Below are positions 42,528 through 50,796 of a stretch of DNA of 64,000 bases, piece after piece. A model generated the notes under the pieces. It searched no databases. It was not told where the DNA came from and saw nothing but the letters and a program-made list of their open reading frames with translations. The DNA comes from CADEED01 sp964444835 (GTDB lineage: Bacteria > Pseudomonadota > Gammaproteobacteria > Steroidobacterales > Steroidobacteraceae), in NCBI GenBank assembly GCA_964444835.1, contig CAYUIT010000006.1, positions 1 to 64,000 of the forward strand, read 5' to 3'. Within the stretch, counting starts at the first letter, position 1, and each line of letters starts with the position of its first letter. Made by a program: the position numbers and the translations under genes.

Positions 42528-44150
42528 ATGTCTAACATCAATCGACGAGCGGCGCTAAACCTACTCACCGCATCGGCTGCGGCCGCGGTAACTGGGTGTT
42601 GTTGGCGTGGCTATGCGAAGCCCAGTTCCACCGTCAGCGCCGATCTCGTGGGTGCTTCGGCATTGCCCGGATTCAAGTTGGACAGGAGTGGGATCTTTCA
42701 GGGACTCTCGGCCATCGATGCCCATGCGCACTTCTTCAACGCGTCGGATGTACCCGTCCGTGGATTCGTTGCCGAAAGCATTGGGCACAGCGCTTCGCCG
42801 TATCTTCGGCCGCTCGTTGCGGCGTTTGCCTTGATTGCGGAGCAGATTGCGAAAGCTGCGCCTACGGCGTCGGAGGAGCTTGTTGCGCTGCAGAGCCTGG
42901 CGATGAGGATTGGCGCTGCAGACGCTCAATCCCGTGAAGGCCTGGAAACGACGTTCTTCGCGTCCGCGCGTCGCGATGCCGCGAATCGCCTAGCTGACGT
43001 ACTCAAGGGCACAAAACTGCTCGCTCAATTGCGACGGACCACAGTCGCGCGCGCGTCTATCGGCGCCCTTGATCTCGGCGACCGAGGACCCGTGACAGCA
43101 GAGCAGATCCTCGCAGTTGTAGAAGCATCCGAATCGGCAACCGATCAATCGAGGCAAGCTATGGGCATTGCCACGGACGATAGCCAAAGGGCCGATGCCG
43201 CAGGAGGATTTCTCGCATTCCTGTATTACATGCTGTCGTTCCGGCTGAGTAACCTGAAAACGTATCGCACTGTGTATGGTGGGTCAGCGCGATCGGTTCG
43301 CGTCGAACAGGTTATGGGCGCTCTCGTCGACTTCGACCGTTGGATTGATTGTCCGCCGTACTCCGCGCATGCCGACCAATTGCAGCTGCACGAGCAAATG
43401 GCACGGCTGTCCAACGGCTATTTGAAGCCATTGGTGGCGTACAACCCTTGGACCGACATCATCGAAGAAGGTGCTGGGCTTGCACGCGTCAAGCGAGCAC
43501 TTCAATCGAAGCAATTCGTTGGCGTGAAGATCTATCCTCCGATGGGATTCTTCCCTGCCGGAAACACGCGCATTTCCGTCAAGTCTAGAAAGGAACGACC
43601 AAACCTTGACCAGTTGGATCGCGTTCTCAGTGCATTTTTCGAAGACCCCGATGTTCGTGCGGCAACTGTCATGGCGCACAGCTCCCACTCCAATGGACGC
43701 GATGACGCACACGATGACTTTGGTGGTCCACTAGGGTGGTCTCAGTTGTTAGCTGAGAAAGCAAACATCAGTCAGCTACCGAAGATCAACTTTGCGCATT
43801 TTGGCGGCGCTTGTGGACCAGGCTGGGGCGAAGAATTTGCCAAACTGATGCAGCAGTATCCGTCTCGGGGCTTATATGGCGATCTCGGCTTTTGGAATGA
43901 GACGAAGTGCAACGGTGGGCAACTGACGCCGGGTGAGAGGCTTCGTAGAGTCGTGACTCTCTCGGTCGGAAATGAGACGGTCGGCGACCGAATCATGTTC
44001 GGTACTGACTGGCATATGCTGTCAATTGAACCGGCCTGGTCGAGCTATCCTGATCGCGTGGCTACGATGATTCGGCAGATCGGAGACGAAACGCTTGCCC
44101 AAAAGATATTCGGCGGCAATGCACGCCATTGCTTCGATCTCGTGTCCTAA
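42528..44150 (+). CDS. Exported amidohydrolase-family (amidohydrolase 2) metal-dependent hydrolase
   Basis: 540 residues. Start ATG 42528 gives a twin-arginine lipoprotein-like leader (INRRAALNLLTASAAAAVTGC). The amidohydrolase-2 metal site is visible in four places: IDAHAHFF (HxH, about 65-72), VMAHSSHS, NFAHFGGACG, and MFGTDWHM with the terminal Asp. A long insertion between the first and second ligand segments (about 150 residues, mostly helical) is unusual for the family. The substrate is unknown. It starts 22 bases after the lipoprotein gene and 20 bases before the next, so all are co-transcribed. Confidence 0.78.
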   Translation: MSNINRRAALNLLTASAAAAVTGCCWRGYAKPSSTVSADLVGASALPGFKLDRSGIFQGLSAIDAHAHFFNASDVPVRGFVAESIGHSASPYLRPLVAAFALIAEQIAKAAPTASEELVALQSLAMRIGAADAQSREGLETTFFASARRDAANRLADVLKGTKLLAQLRRTTVARASIGALDLGDRGPVTAEQILAVVEASESATDQSRQAMGIATDDSQRADAAGGFLAFLYYMLSFRLSNLKTYRTVYGGSARSVRVEQVMGALVDFDRWIDCPPYSAHADQLQLHEQMARLSNGYLKPLVAYNPWTDIIEEGAGLARVKRALQSKQFVGVKIYPPMGFFPAGNTRISVKSRKERPNLDQLDRVLSAFFEDPDVRAATVMAHSSHSNGRDDAHDDFGGPLGWSQLLAEKANISQLPKINFAHFGGACGPGWGEEFAKLMQQYPSRGLYGDLGFWNETKCNGGQLTPGERLRRVVTLSVGNETVGDRIMFGTDWHMLSIEPAWSSYPDRVATMIRQIGDETLAQKIFGGNARHCFDLVS

Positions 44151-44170
44151 CAAGAATTAAGGAGCTGAGA

Positions 44171-44782
44171 ATGATTCAGTTACAACACGCACCAAGATTT
44201 TGCTTGATCAGCCTGATCCTGGCAGCTCCGAGCCTACACGCATTCTCGCAAGACGCTGCGATCAGCGCTTTCGATTGGAAAGTTGAGGTGGAGTCAAAGA
44301 CATACGATAAGCCCCATGAGCTCGCTCGTGGCGCACTTGTTCAACATGTTTGGCATGCAAATCAGAGCCCGGCGTCGATGAACTTGAAGGTGACTGCCAT
44401 AGATTCTACAAGTGGCGCTCACGAACTGGATCGCGTGAGCTTTTCACCGTTTTATTTGAAGGCGCCCATCTCTGGGCAGTGCCTCAACCCGAACTGGACA
44501 GATACAGAAGTTCTAGCGGATATACGCGACGCTCTTCTGCCTCATGACAAGAAAAGCGACTATCTCGTGTACTTCGGTGTTGGGAATTTGACCGACAGTC
44601 GCGGAACAACGGCGCACAGTCACTTGATCATTACGTTCCCCGTCTGGTGCACGGATAAGAAGGTTGCACATATGGCAATGGTGATTACGGATCCTGAGGC
44701 CCTTTTCGCTCCGAAAGCCGAAGGCAAGGCAAGCAGAAAACCACGCACGCATAACGGGCTGATCCATGGGCCAAAGCCTTAG
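44171..44782 (+). CDS. Hypothetical small exported protein
   Basis: 203 residues; ATG 44171 with GGAG seven bases before, and signal peptide FCLISLILAAPSLHAFS. The mature part is beta-rich with two Cys (SGQCLNPNW, PVWCTDKK), likely one disulfide. The C-terminus is basic (KASRKPRTHNGLIHGPKP). No family recognised. Last gene of the 40-44.8 kb cassette. Confidence 0.6.
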   Translation: MIQLQHAPRFCLISLILAAPSLHAFSQDAAISAFDWKVEVESKTYDKPHELARGALVQHVWHANQSPASMNLKVTAIDSTSGAHELDRVSFSPFYLKAPISGQCLNPNWTDTEVLADIRDALLPHDKKSDYLVYFGVGNLTDSRGTTAHSHLIITFPVWCTDKKVAHMAMVITDPEALFAPKAEGKASRKPRTHNGLIHGPKP

Positions 44783-44933
44783 TTGCCTGGCACGTATGCT
44801 TGTAACCTAACGCTTACCGGCCGACTTGTTGCTCAAGACTAGCTTTGACACGGAAGTTAGTTGCAGGTCGACCTTCCACGCATTCGCAATACGCTGGGCT
44901 GTGACCACAGTGCAAATGCGAGCAGTCCCGCGG

Positions 44934-45692
44934 TCATCGCACTGCTTTAAGCCTCTGGTCTAACAACCAGCGATACAACTCCGGATCAGCATACGCCGGT
45001 TCCCAGGAGTCATGGTTGACACCCGGGTAAAGCGTGGCACGCGGTGCGCCGCCACAGGCGCGAATCGCGTCGACCATAACGGTCGTCGCAGACGACGGCA
45101 CGACGACGTCCTCGAGACCGTGGAACGCCCAAACTGGCATATCGCGCAGCGCGCAAGCTTGGGTTGGCTCACCCCACCCGCAAATCGGCGCGATCGCCGC
45201 AAACCGTTCGGGATGCCGAGCGGCCCAAGTCCATGTGCCGTGGCCACCACGACTCAATCCAGTTAGCAAGATGCGCTCGCGGTCGATCTTCAAATCGCGC
45301 ACCACACGCTCGAGCGTGGCGTTCAGGCGCTCGATATTCCAATCGCCGTCGGCCTCGAGCTGCGGCGAGAGCACGACGAACGGAAAATCGGGTTGAGCGG
45401 CAACCAGCTTAGGAGGCCCATGGGCTTTGATGAGATCGAGATTCGAGCCGCGCTCACCAGAGCCGTGCAAAAAGACTAACAAGGGCCAACCGCGTGGCGA
45501 CGGTGGTGTGGCGTAGCCTTGTGGCGTGAATAGCAAGAATGAGTACCCGCTCGAGTCTTTGGCAACGACGGGCACTTGCTTGCCAGGCTCAACTGACAAG
45601 TGAGTGCACGCCGCTGCCAAGAACAAGGCCACGACGATTAGTAGGCGCTGTAATGCACTGACTGCTAACTGCCGGGCTATCGCTGTCCTCAT
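44934..45692 (-). CDS. Lipoprotein alpha/beta hydrolase (esterase/feruloyl-esterase-like)
   Basis: 252 residues from ATG 45692, which overlaps the stop of the preceding gene (ATGA). Lipobox LAAAC. The catalytic set is HGSGERGSN (oxyanion), GLSRGGHGTW (Ser nucleophile), HGLEDVVVP (Asp) and NHDSW (His). The WGEPTQACALRD and GWPLLVFLHGSGERG pattern matches PHB-depolymerase/esterase-like lipoproteins that act on ester-linked polymers or small esters. It would be anchored in the periplasm or outer membrane. Confidence 0.85.
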   Translation of the reverse strand: MRTAIARQLAVSALQRLLIVVALFLAAACTHLSVEPGKQVPVVAKDSSGYSFLLFTPQGYATPPSPRGWPLLVFLHGSGERGSNLDLIKAHGPPKLVAAQPDFPFVVLSPQLEADGDWNIERLNATLERVVRDLKIDRERILLTGLSRGGHGTWTWAARHPERFAAIAPICGWGEPTQACALRDMPVWAFHGLEDVVVPSSATTVMVDAIRACGGAPRATLYPGVNHDSWEPAYADPELYRWLLDQRLKAVR

Positions 45693-46126
45693 GCCGACGC
45701 GGGCCACACAAACTCGGGCCGCAACGCTTCGTACACCGGTCGCCCGTCGTTCGGCCGCGGCACGCCGGTCGCTGGATCGTAGAACGCGTGATAAGTCGCG
45801 GGCAGTTTGCCGCTGTCGTATCCCATCAAGTTAGGCACGATCACGCGAACGCGGTGCTGTTTGTCGTCAAGCATGATCGGCTGACCACAGGTTCCGCAGG
45901 TACACAACTCCAACGGCCCATTTGGGTTCTTCGCATTGAACGGCTGGCGCTTCAGCGCCGCGGGTTGGTCTACCTTCAGATCCGTGTACTTAAAGAACAC
46001 GACATGCGTCGTAGGCTGTCCAGTGACAGCTTTGCAGACCGAGCAATGGCACGTGTGGTTGTCTATTGGATCGTGATCGGCGTGCGTGTGGATGTGTGCG
46101 CAACCGCCAGCAAATTTGTTTGACAT
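45689..46126 (-). CDS. GFA/CENP-V family zinc-binding protein
   Basis: 145 residues from ATG 46126, nine bases after GAGGGG. The GFA fold is marked by FAGGCAHIH, TCHCSVCKAVTGQP and LCTCGTCGQPIML, the cysteines that bind zinc. Members were named for glutathione-dependent formaldehyde activation, but most have unknown activity. Coupled by a 4-bp overlap to the lipoprotein esterase, which resembles S-formylglutathione-type partnering only loosely. Confidence 0.82.
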   Translation of the reverse strand: MSNKFAGGCAHIHTHADHDPIDNHTCHCSVCKAVTGQPTTHVVFFKYTDLKVDQPAALKRQPFNAKNPNGPLELCTCGTCGQPIMLDDKQHRVRVIVPNLMGYDSGKLPATYHAFYDPATGVPRPNDGRPVYEALRPEFVWPASA

Positions 46127-46330
46127 GACTGTGAACCCCTCGTTTGGCGCTCTGGGACTGGCGCCTGCGCAGATAATAGGCAAACTCGTCGAGCAAGTGG
46201 GGCTCGTGTTGTACTCGGCCCTAGCAGCCTATTCCTTATCGAAGGGCGGCGCCGGTGCTGTCGCTGAAACGGGTGAGAGCTGCCCAAGAAACTCGCTAGC
46301 GCGAGCCGGCAGTACGCTGCAGATTGCTTG

Positions 46331-46936
46331 CTATTGGCTTAACAGCGAGTCGAGTAAGCGATCGAGTACCTGCCGCGCTTCGGCAAACTTCAAATGATTG
46401 CCGACAGCGAGTGTCGCTACGCCATGAGTGGCTGCCCACACGGCATTGGCTAACAACAAGCCACCATCCGCTGCGTTGCGACTCAGTGCCCCGACCGCGC
46501 CGAGCATCGTTGCGAAAGCGCTGGCGGCAGCGTTACTCGAAAAGCTGTAGTCCGGTTTGTCATTCACGACTCGCGTTGGAACACTGCGCTTCAAGGCCGA
46601 ACCGAACATCAGGTTAAAGAAGTGCGGCTCTTCGACTGCGAACGCGAGGTAGGCATGAAATCCCGCGCGGACGCGTGCGATGGGGTCGGTATGGCTCTCG
46701 GCGGCGGCGGTGACGCGCCGCTGTAGCCGCTCAAAGCCGCGCTCTCCCACGCGAAAGAGCAACTCATCTTTATCCTTGAAATAGTGGTACGGCGCGCTGC
46801 GCGATACATTTGCGACCTTACCCAACTCGCGCAACGACAGGGCATCCGCGCCACGAGAAGCGACGATCTTCGCTGCAACGGTGAGCAGCGATTCCTCGAG
46901 GTTCTCGCGGTGGTAAGGGCGGGGGCGCGCTTTCAT
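46331..46936 (-). CDS. TetR family transcriptional repressor
   Basis: 201 residues. N-terminal helix-turn-helix: LLTVAAKIVASRGADALSLRELGKVANVSRSAPYHYFKDKDELLFRVGERGF. The C-terminal ligand domain (AYLAFAVEEPHFFNLMFGS) matches the WHG-type TetR group. It is divergent from a serine-hydrolase gene across an 80-base gap containing two matching palindromes, which are probably its operators. Confidence 0.93.
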   Translation of the reverse strand: MKARPRPYHRENLEESLLTVAAKIVASRGADALSLRELGKVANVSRSAPYHYFKDKDELLFRVGERGFERLQRRVTAAAESHTDPIARVRAGFHAYLAFAVEEPHFFNLMFGSALKRSVPTRVVNDKPDYSFSSNAAASAFATMLGAVGALSRNAADGGLLLANAVWAATHGVATLAVGNHLKFAEARQVLDRLLDSLLSQ

Positions 46937-46957
46937 GCCACGATTTACGGACTTGTG

Positions 46958-46972
46958 CTTGACGGCGTCAAG
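46958..46972. promoter_or_regulatory. TetR operator candidate 1
   Basis: CTTGACGGCGTCAAG, a near-perfect palindrome. It contains TTGACG at 46959-46964, which with TAATCT at 46983-46988 (18-base spacer) forms a plausible promoter for the gene at 47017. Binding here would block it. The second site is the exact reverse complement of this one. Confidence 0.72.
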
Positions 46973-46986
46973 ATTGCTCCCCTAAT

Positions 46987-47001
46987 CTTGACGCCGTCAA
47001 G
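46987..47001. promoter_or_regulatory. TetR operator candidate 2
   Basis: CTTGACGCCGTCAAG, the reverse complement of operator 1, with 29 bases between the two starts (nearly three helical turns). It overlaps a possible -35 (TTGACG read leftwards) for the TetR gene and lies just before the GGAG ribosome site of the gene at 47017. Confidence 0.72.
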
Positions 47002-47016
47002 ATAAGGAGATGGCCG

Positions 47017-48186
47017 ATGCGGAAGCTGTTGTGGGCGCTGATCGTCGTGGCGCTCTGCGCTGCGATCACGAGTTGTACCAACACCTACCTCGGTCGGATG
47101 ATCTCGCTACGCGGTCCGGACGTCGGCGACTACGCGAAACTGCCGTCGCGTCCCGTCGCGAACGCAACGACGGCTAAACCTTTACCGCAGCAACTGCGTC
47201 CAACGTGGATGGCTGAAGCGGCACTCGCATTCGAAACGCGCGATCTCTCATCCCCCGAGTCATTCGATGCATTCGTCGCCGACGCCGATACCACAGCATT
47301 CATCGTTCTGCATCGTGGCTACATCGTCGACGAGCGCTACTTCAACGGCTTCACACGCGATTCGCTCTACAAATCGTTCTCGATCTCGAAATCGATCCTC
47401 TCGGCTGCTTTCGGCATCGCGCAGGCCGAAGGTCTGATCGCACGCACCGATACGCTTGGCAGTCACATTCCCGATCTCGAAAACGATGCGCTCCGCGCCG
47501 TGCCACTCAGTGCCTTGCTCGATAACGTCAGTGGCTTTGAGTATCAGCGCGGTAATCTTCCCTGGAAGCAACAACCGCGGATGTACTACACGACGGATGT
47601 GCGCGCGTACTTGCGCACGACAAAGGTGCTCTACCCGCCGGGTAAGAAGTTTGAAGCCGAAGACCTGAGCCCACTTTTCGTAGCGTACGCCCTGGAGTCT
47701 GCGATCCAACGTGTGCAAGCTAACGACACGCTTTCCGATTTCGTGTCGCGCAAGCTATGGATCCCGTTAGGCGCGGAGTACCCGGCACTCTGGAATCTCG
47801 ATCACGCGGGCAACGGCCTCGAAAAGGCCGAGAGTGGCTTCACGGCGCGCGCAAGAGACCTCGCGCGATTCGGGCAACTGTTTCTCGACCAAGGCGTCGT
47901 CGCGGGCCGCCAGGTAGTGCCGAGCGCATGGGTGGAAGAATCGATTACGGCCCCACCGGCAAAATCCCCCAATCTCTTCACCGATGGCCACTACCACAAT
48001 CTTTGGTGGGGCGCGCGACGCAGCGGCCGCACCCGACAAGACTTCTACGCCAATGGACATTTTGGCCAGCGCATCTATGTTGTACCGGACAAGCAGCTCG
48101 TGCTCGTGCGCTTAGGCCGCGACTCCGGAGGCGTAGACTGGACCGCATTCCTCGGCGAGATTGCTGATCGCTGGCCCAATTCATAA
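47017..48186 (+). CDS. Class C beta-lactamase-family serine hydrolase (lipoprotein)
   Basis: 389 residues with GGAG before the ATG and lipobox AITSC. The class C/esterase EstB-like family shows the SxxK in SLYKSFSISKSILSAAFG (Ser-Ile-Ser-Lys). A HFGQ motif in YANGHFGQRIYVV takes the place of KTG. Middle motifs RDLARFGQLFLDQGV and WWGARR are usual for this group. These proteins are esterases, D-aminopeptidases or peptide hydrolases more often than true beta-lactamases. It is controlled by the TetR pair of operators and followed 28 bases later by an S41 peptidase, so both form one transcript. Confidence 0.87.
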   Translation: MRKLLWALIVVALCAAITSCTNTYLGRMISLRGPDVGDYAKLPSRPVANATTAKPLPQQLRPTWMAEAALAFETRDLSSPESFDAFVADADTTAFIVLHRGYIVDERYFNGFTRDSLYKSFSISKSILSAAFGIAQAEGLIARTDTLGSHIPDLENDALRAVPLSALLDNVSGFEYQRGNLPWKQQPRMYYTTDVRAYLRTTKVLYPPGKKFEAEDLSPLFVAYALESAIQRVQANDTLSDFVSRKLWIPLGAEYPALWNLDHAGNGLEKAESGFTARARDLARFGQLFLDQGVVAGRQVVPSAWVEESITAPPAKSPNLFTDGHYHNLWWGARRSGRTRQDFYANGHFGQRIYVVPDKQLVLVRLGRDSGGVDWTAFLGEIADRWPNS

Positions 48187-48214
48187 CCGTTCACTTGTTA
48201 GTAAGGTCACACGG

Positions 48215-49660
48215 ATGCTCAATCGTCGTCTCGTTCTCTCAGGCCTCGTAGCCAGCGCCGCGGCAGCATCACTGCCAAGAAGTGCGCGTGCCAGCTCCCA
48301 AGAGATGGCGAATGATGTTGCGATCGCTCGCCAAGCCATTGAGACGCTCCACCCCGGCCTGTACCGGTACTTGACACCGCGCGAAGCCACGCGCGGCTTT
48401 GAACGCTTGGCAAATGAATTCACGCGTGCCGACGATCAGGCCGGCCGCTACCTCGCGCTATCGCGATTTCTCGCCACGATCAAATGCGGCCACAGCTACG
48501 CGAACGTCTTCAATCAATCGAAAGCAAACCGCGCGCTGCTATTCGATCGGCCCACTCGCTTGCCGTTCGCATTCCTGTGGCTCGGCGATCGCATGGTGAT
48601 CACCGCCGATCACGGCAGTGGCGTCAATCTACTGCCAGGGACCGAAGTGCTCCGCGTCAACGGAGTTCCAGTCGCCACGATGCTCCGCAAGCTAATGCCG
48701 TACGCCCGCGCAGACGGTAACAACGACGCGAAGCGCCGGCGCCTTCTTTCCGTCACGGGGGTGGATGAACTCGAGTACTTTGATTGCTTTCAAGGGCTGC
48801 TCTTCGAGCCGCCGCGCGGTGGCGTGCACCGACTCGACCTGCGGTTGCCCAACGGCAAAACTCGTACGACGGAAGCGAAGGTGATCAGCCTCGCCGAGCG
48901 GCAGGCTCGTCTACCGACGGCACGCGCCGACAATGCGCCACTTTGGACGTGGGAGATGCGCCCCGACGGCGTCGCCGTCCTAACAATGCCTGACTGGGTC
49001 ACCTACCGCACTAAATGGGACTGGCGTGGTTGGTTGAAAGAACGGCTCGACAGCCTAACCAGCGCGCGCGGGCTCATCGTCGATCTCCGTGCCAATGAAG
49101 GTGGTGAGGATTGCGGCGATCCAATCATCTCGCGCTTCATCGCAAACGATTTTCCGTTAGCGGCGGAGTCGCGCTTGGTTCGCTTCCGGCAAACACCGGC
49201 GGAACTCAACCGCTACCTCGACACTTGGGACGATTCATTTCGCAAGCTCGGCGAAAACGCCACACCGGTCAATGAGCGATTCTTGCGTCTCGAGCGCCAA
49301 GGCAGCAATGTCATTCCCGCCATCGGCCCTCGCGTTACGGTGCCGATGGTCGTCTTGATTGGACCGCAAAACAGTTCTGCGACCTTTCAGTTTGCGCGAC
49401 GCTGTCAGAAGGCCGGCATCGCCAAGCTGATCGGTGAGCCGACCGGCGGCAACCTGCGCGGCATCAATGGCGGCGCATTCTTCTTTGTCCGCTTACCAAG
49501 CTCCGGTTTGGAATTCGACCTGCCATTGATTGGTTACTTCCCCGATGAGCCACAACCGGATCGTGGCGTACTCCCTGACGTGTTAGTCGCGACGACCGCT
49601 GCGGATATCGGAAATGGACGTGATGCTCAACTCGAGCGTGCGCTGCAGGAATTCCGGTAG
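48215..49660 (+). CDS. Exported S41 (C-terminal processing protease-like) peptidase
   Basis: 481 residues from ATG 48215 (AAGG box eight bases upstream). Leader LNRRLVLSGLVASAAAASLPRSARA has twin Arg. N-terminal helical bundle, then the PDZ-like GTEVLRVNGVPVATMLRKL. The S41 core is ARGLIVDLRANEGG, then VVLIGPQNSSATFQFARR with the probable nucleophile Ser, and KLIGEPTGGN. It resembles the tricorn/CtpA-like secreted proteases of unknown target. The ATG at 48161 overlaps the previous gene and was rejected. Confidence 0.85.
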   Translation: MLNRRLVLSGLVASAAAASLPRSARASSQEMANDVAIARQAIETLHPGLYRYLTPREATRGFERLANEFTRADDQAGRYLALSRFLATIKCGHSYANVFNQSKANRALLFDRPTRLPFAFLWLGDRMVITADHGSGVNLLPGTEVLRVNGVPVATMLRKLMPYARADGNNDAKRRRLLSVTGVDELEYFDCFQGLLFEPPRGGVHRLDLRLPNGKTRTTEAKVISLAERQARLPTARADNAPLWTWEMRPDGVAVLTMPDWVTYRTKWDWRGWLKERLDSLTSARGLIVDLRANEGGEDCGDPIISRFIANDFPLAAESRLVRFRQTPAELNRYLDTWDDSFRKLGENATPVNERFLRLERQGSNVIPAIGPRVTVPMVVLIGPQNSSATFQFARRCQKAGIAKLIGEPTGGNLRGINGGAFFFVRLPSSGLEFDLPLIGYFPDEPQPDRGVLPDVLVATTAADIGNGRDAQLERALQEFR

Positions 49661-49855
49661 TATTGCTGCGGATGACAGCGCATTGCCGGCATGTTTCGCT
49701 CGCTCTAGCGAGGCCCGCAGCCTACCTACTCGCAGCTCTTTCGAATGTGTGCGCAGTGCGACTACGACGGGACCACAACCAACTGTAGTCGGTCGCGAAA
49801 GACGCGCGCTCATGGCGGTCCTTGCCCTATCAACGGTACGCACTCAGGGGTTCCG

Positions 49856-50770
49856 ATGCAGACAACTCGCGATATCGGATGGTTTGCGAAGGCGCGGCAG
49901 CACTCGATTCGGCTGTTTGCGCTATCGATACTCGGCATGGCGCTGGTTGGCTGCGCTAGTGAGCGCGCGGTAGCGCCACCGGCCGAGTACGCCCCAGCAT
50001 CCCAACAGCTCGCACCCGCGATCCGCAAAGCGCGGATTCTCGTCATTGGGGCCACTGGCAACAATGGCGGCGACATCGTCGCTGCACTCGATGCCGTCGG
50101 TGCCAAGCCGCGCTTGTTAGTCCGAGACTTGGCCCGCGCGCAGCAACGTTGGCCCGGTGACCGCGAGTGGGTCGTGGGCGATGTTACGAAGCCTGAAACC
50201 CTCGGGCCTGCGCTTCGGGGTATCGATGTGGTGATCAATGCTGCGGCAACGCGCGAGCTCGACGGTCCAAATGGCGTCGACGCTGTTGATCTCGGTGGCA
50301 TGCGGAACTTGCTCGCAGCCGCGCGGCCAGCGCGCGTCCAACGCATCGTGCTGATCACTGGCATGACGGTGGGTCGGCCCGAGAGTGACTGGCCGCAAGG
50401 ACCTTTCAAGCGCGGCTTCGCGGCAAAACGCGAAGCGGAGAAGTTGCTGATCGCGTCCGGTATCGACTACGTGATTCTTCGCCCAACCGGGATTCTGCCC
50501 CGGCCTGCGCATCGCTACGGCATTCGTCTCGCGGCACAAAGCGATTACCAGGCTTCGCTCGATGAGATTCGCATGCGCGCTTCGGGCGCGCCACCGGATC
50601 CGAATGCGCCGCCGCCGCAGGGGACGATTGGCCGCGGCGACTTAGCAGAGGTGGCCATCGTGACAGCGGTGCATCGCGATGCGAAACGACGAGTGTTCGT
50701 CGTGACGGGCTCACAGGAGCCTGCTAACAATCTCTGGGTAGATAGCCTCGCCAAAATGCCGCGAGACTAA
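49856..50770 (+). CDS. NAD(P)-binding NmrA-like SDR carried on a lipoprotein leader
   Basis: 304 residues from ATG 49856 with GGGG upstream. Leader LFALSILGMALVGC ends in a lipobox Cys, then a Pro/Ala linker. The enzyme domain begins RILVIGATGNNGGDIVAALDAVG (GxxGxxG) and continues with RIVLITGMTVGRPESDWPQGPFKRGFAAKREAEKLLIASGIDYVILRPTGIL, an atypical SDR layout. Export of a pyridine-nucleotide enzyme to the envelope is unexpected. Confidence 0.78.
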   Translation: MQTTRDIGWFAKARQHSIRLFALSILGMALVGCASERAVAPPAEYAPASQQLAPAIRKARILVIGATGNNGGDIVAALDAVGAKPRLLVRDLARAQQRWPGDREWVVGDVTKPETLGPALRGIDVVINAAATRELDGPNGVDAVDLGGMRNLLAAARPARVQRIVLITGMTVGRPESDWPQGPFKRGFAAKREAEKLLIASGIDYVILRPTGILPRPAHRYGIRLAAQSDYQASLDEIRMRASGAPPDPNAPPPQGTIGRGDLAEVAIVTAVHRDAKRRVFVVTGSQEPANNLWVDSLAKMPRD

Positions 50771-50796
50771 GCTCTCGGCGATCGAGTGCGAGCGCT

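Noticed and set aside
40080..44782. Known anti-phage system
   Set aside because: No nuclease, NTPase, nucleotidyltransferase or TIR domain is present; all four products are exported, unlike most intracellular defence systems.
46086..46397. 103-codon plus-strand frame between the GFA and TetR genes
   Set aside because: It overlaps the starts and ends of two well-supported minus-strand genes and shows no family pattern; the Leu-rich part is not a convincing leader.
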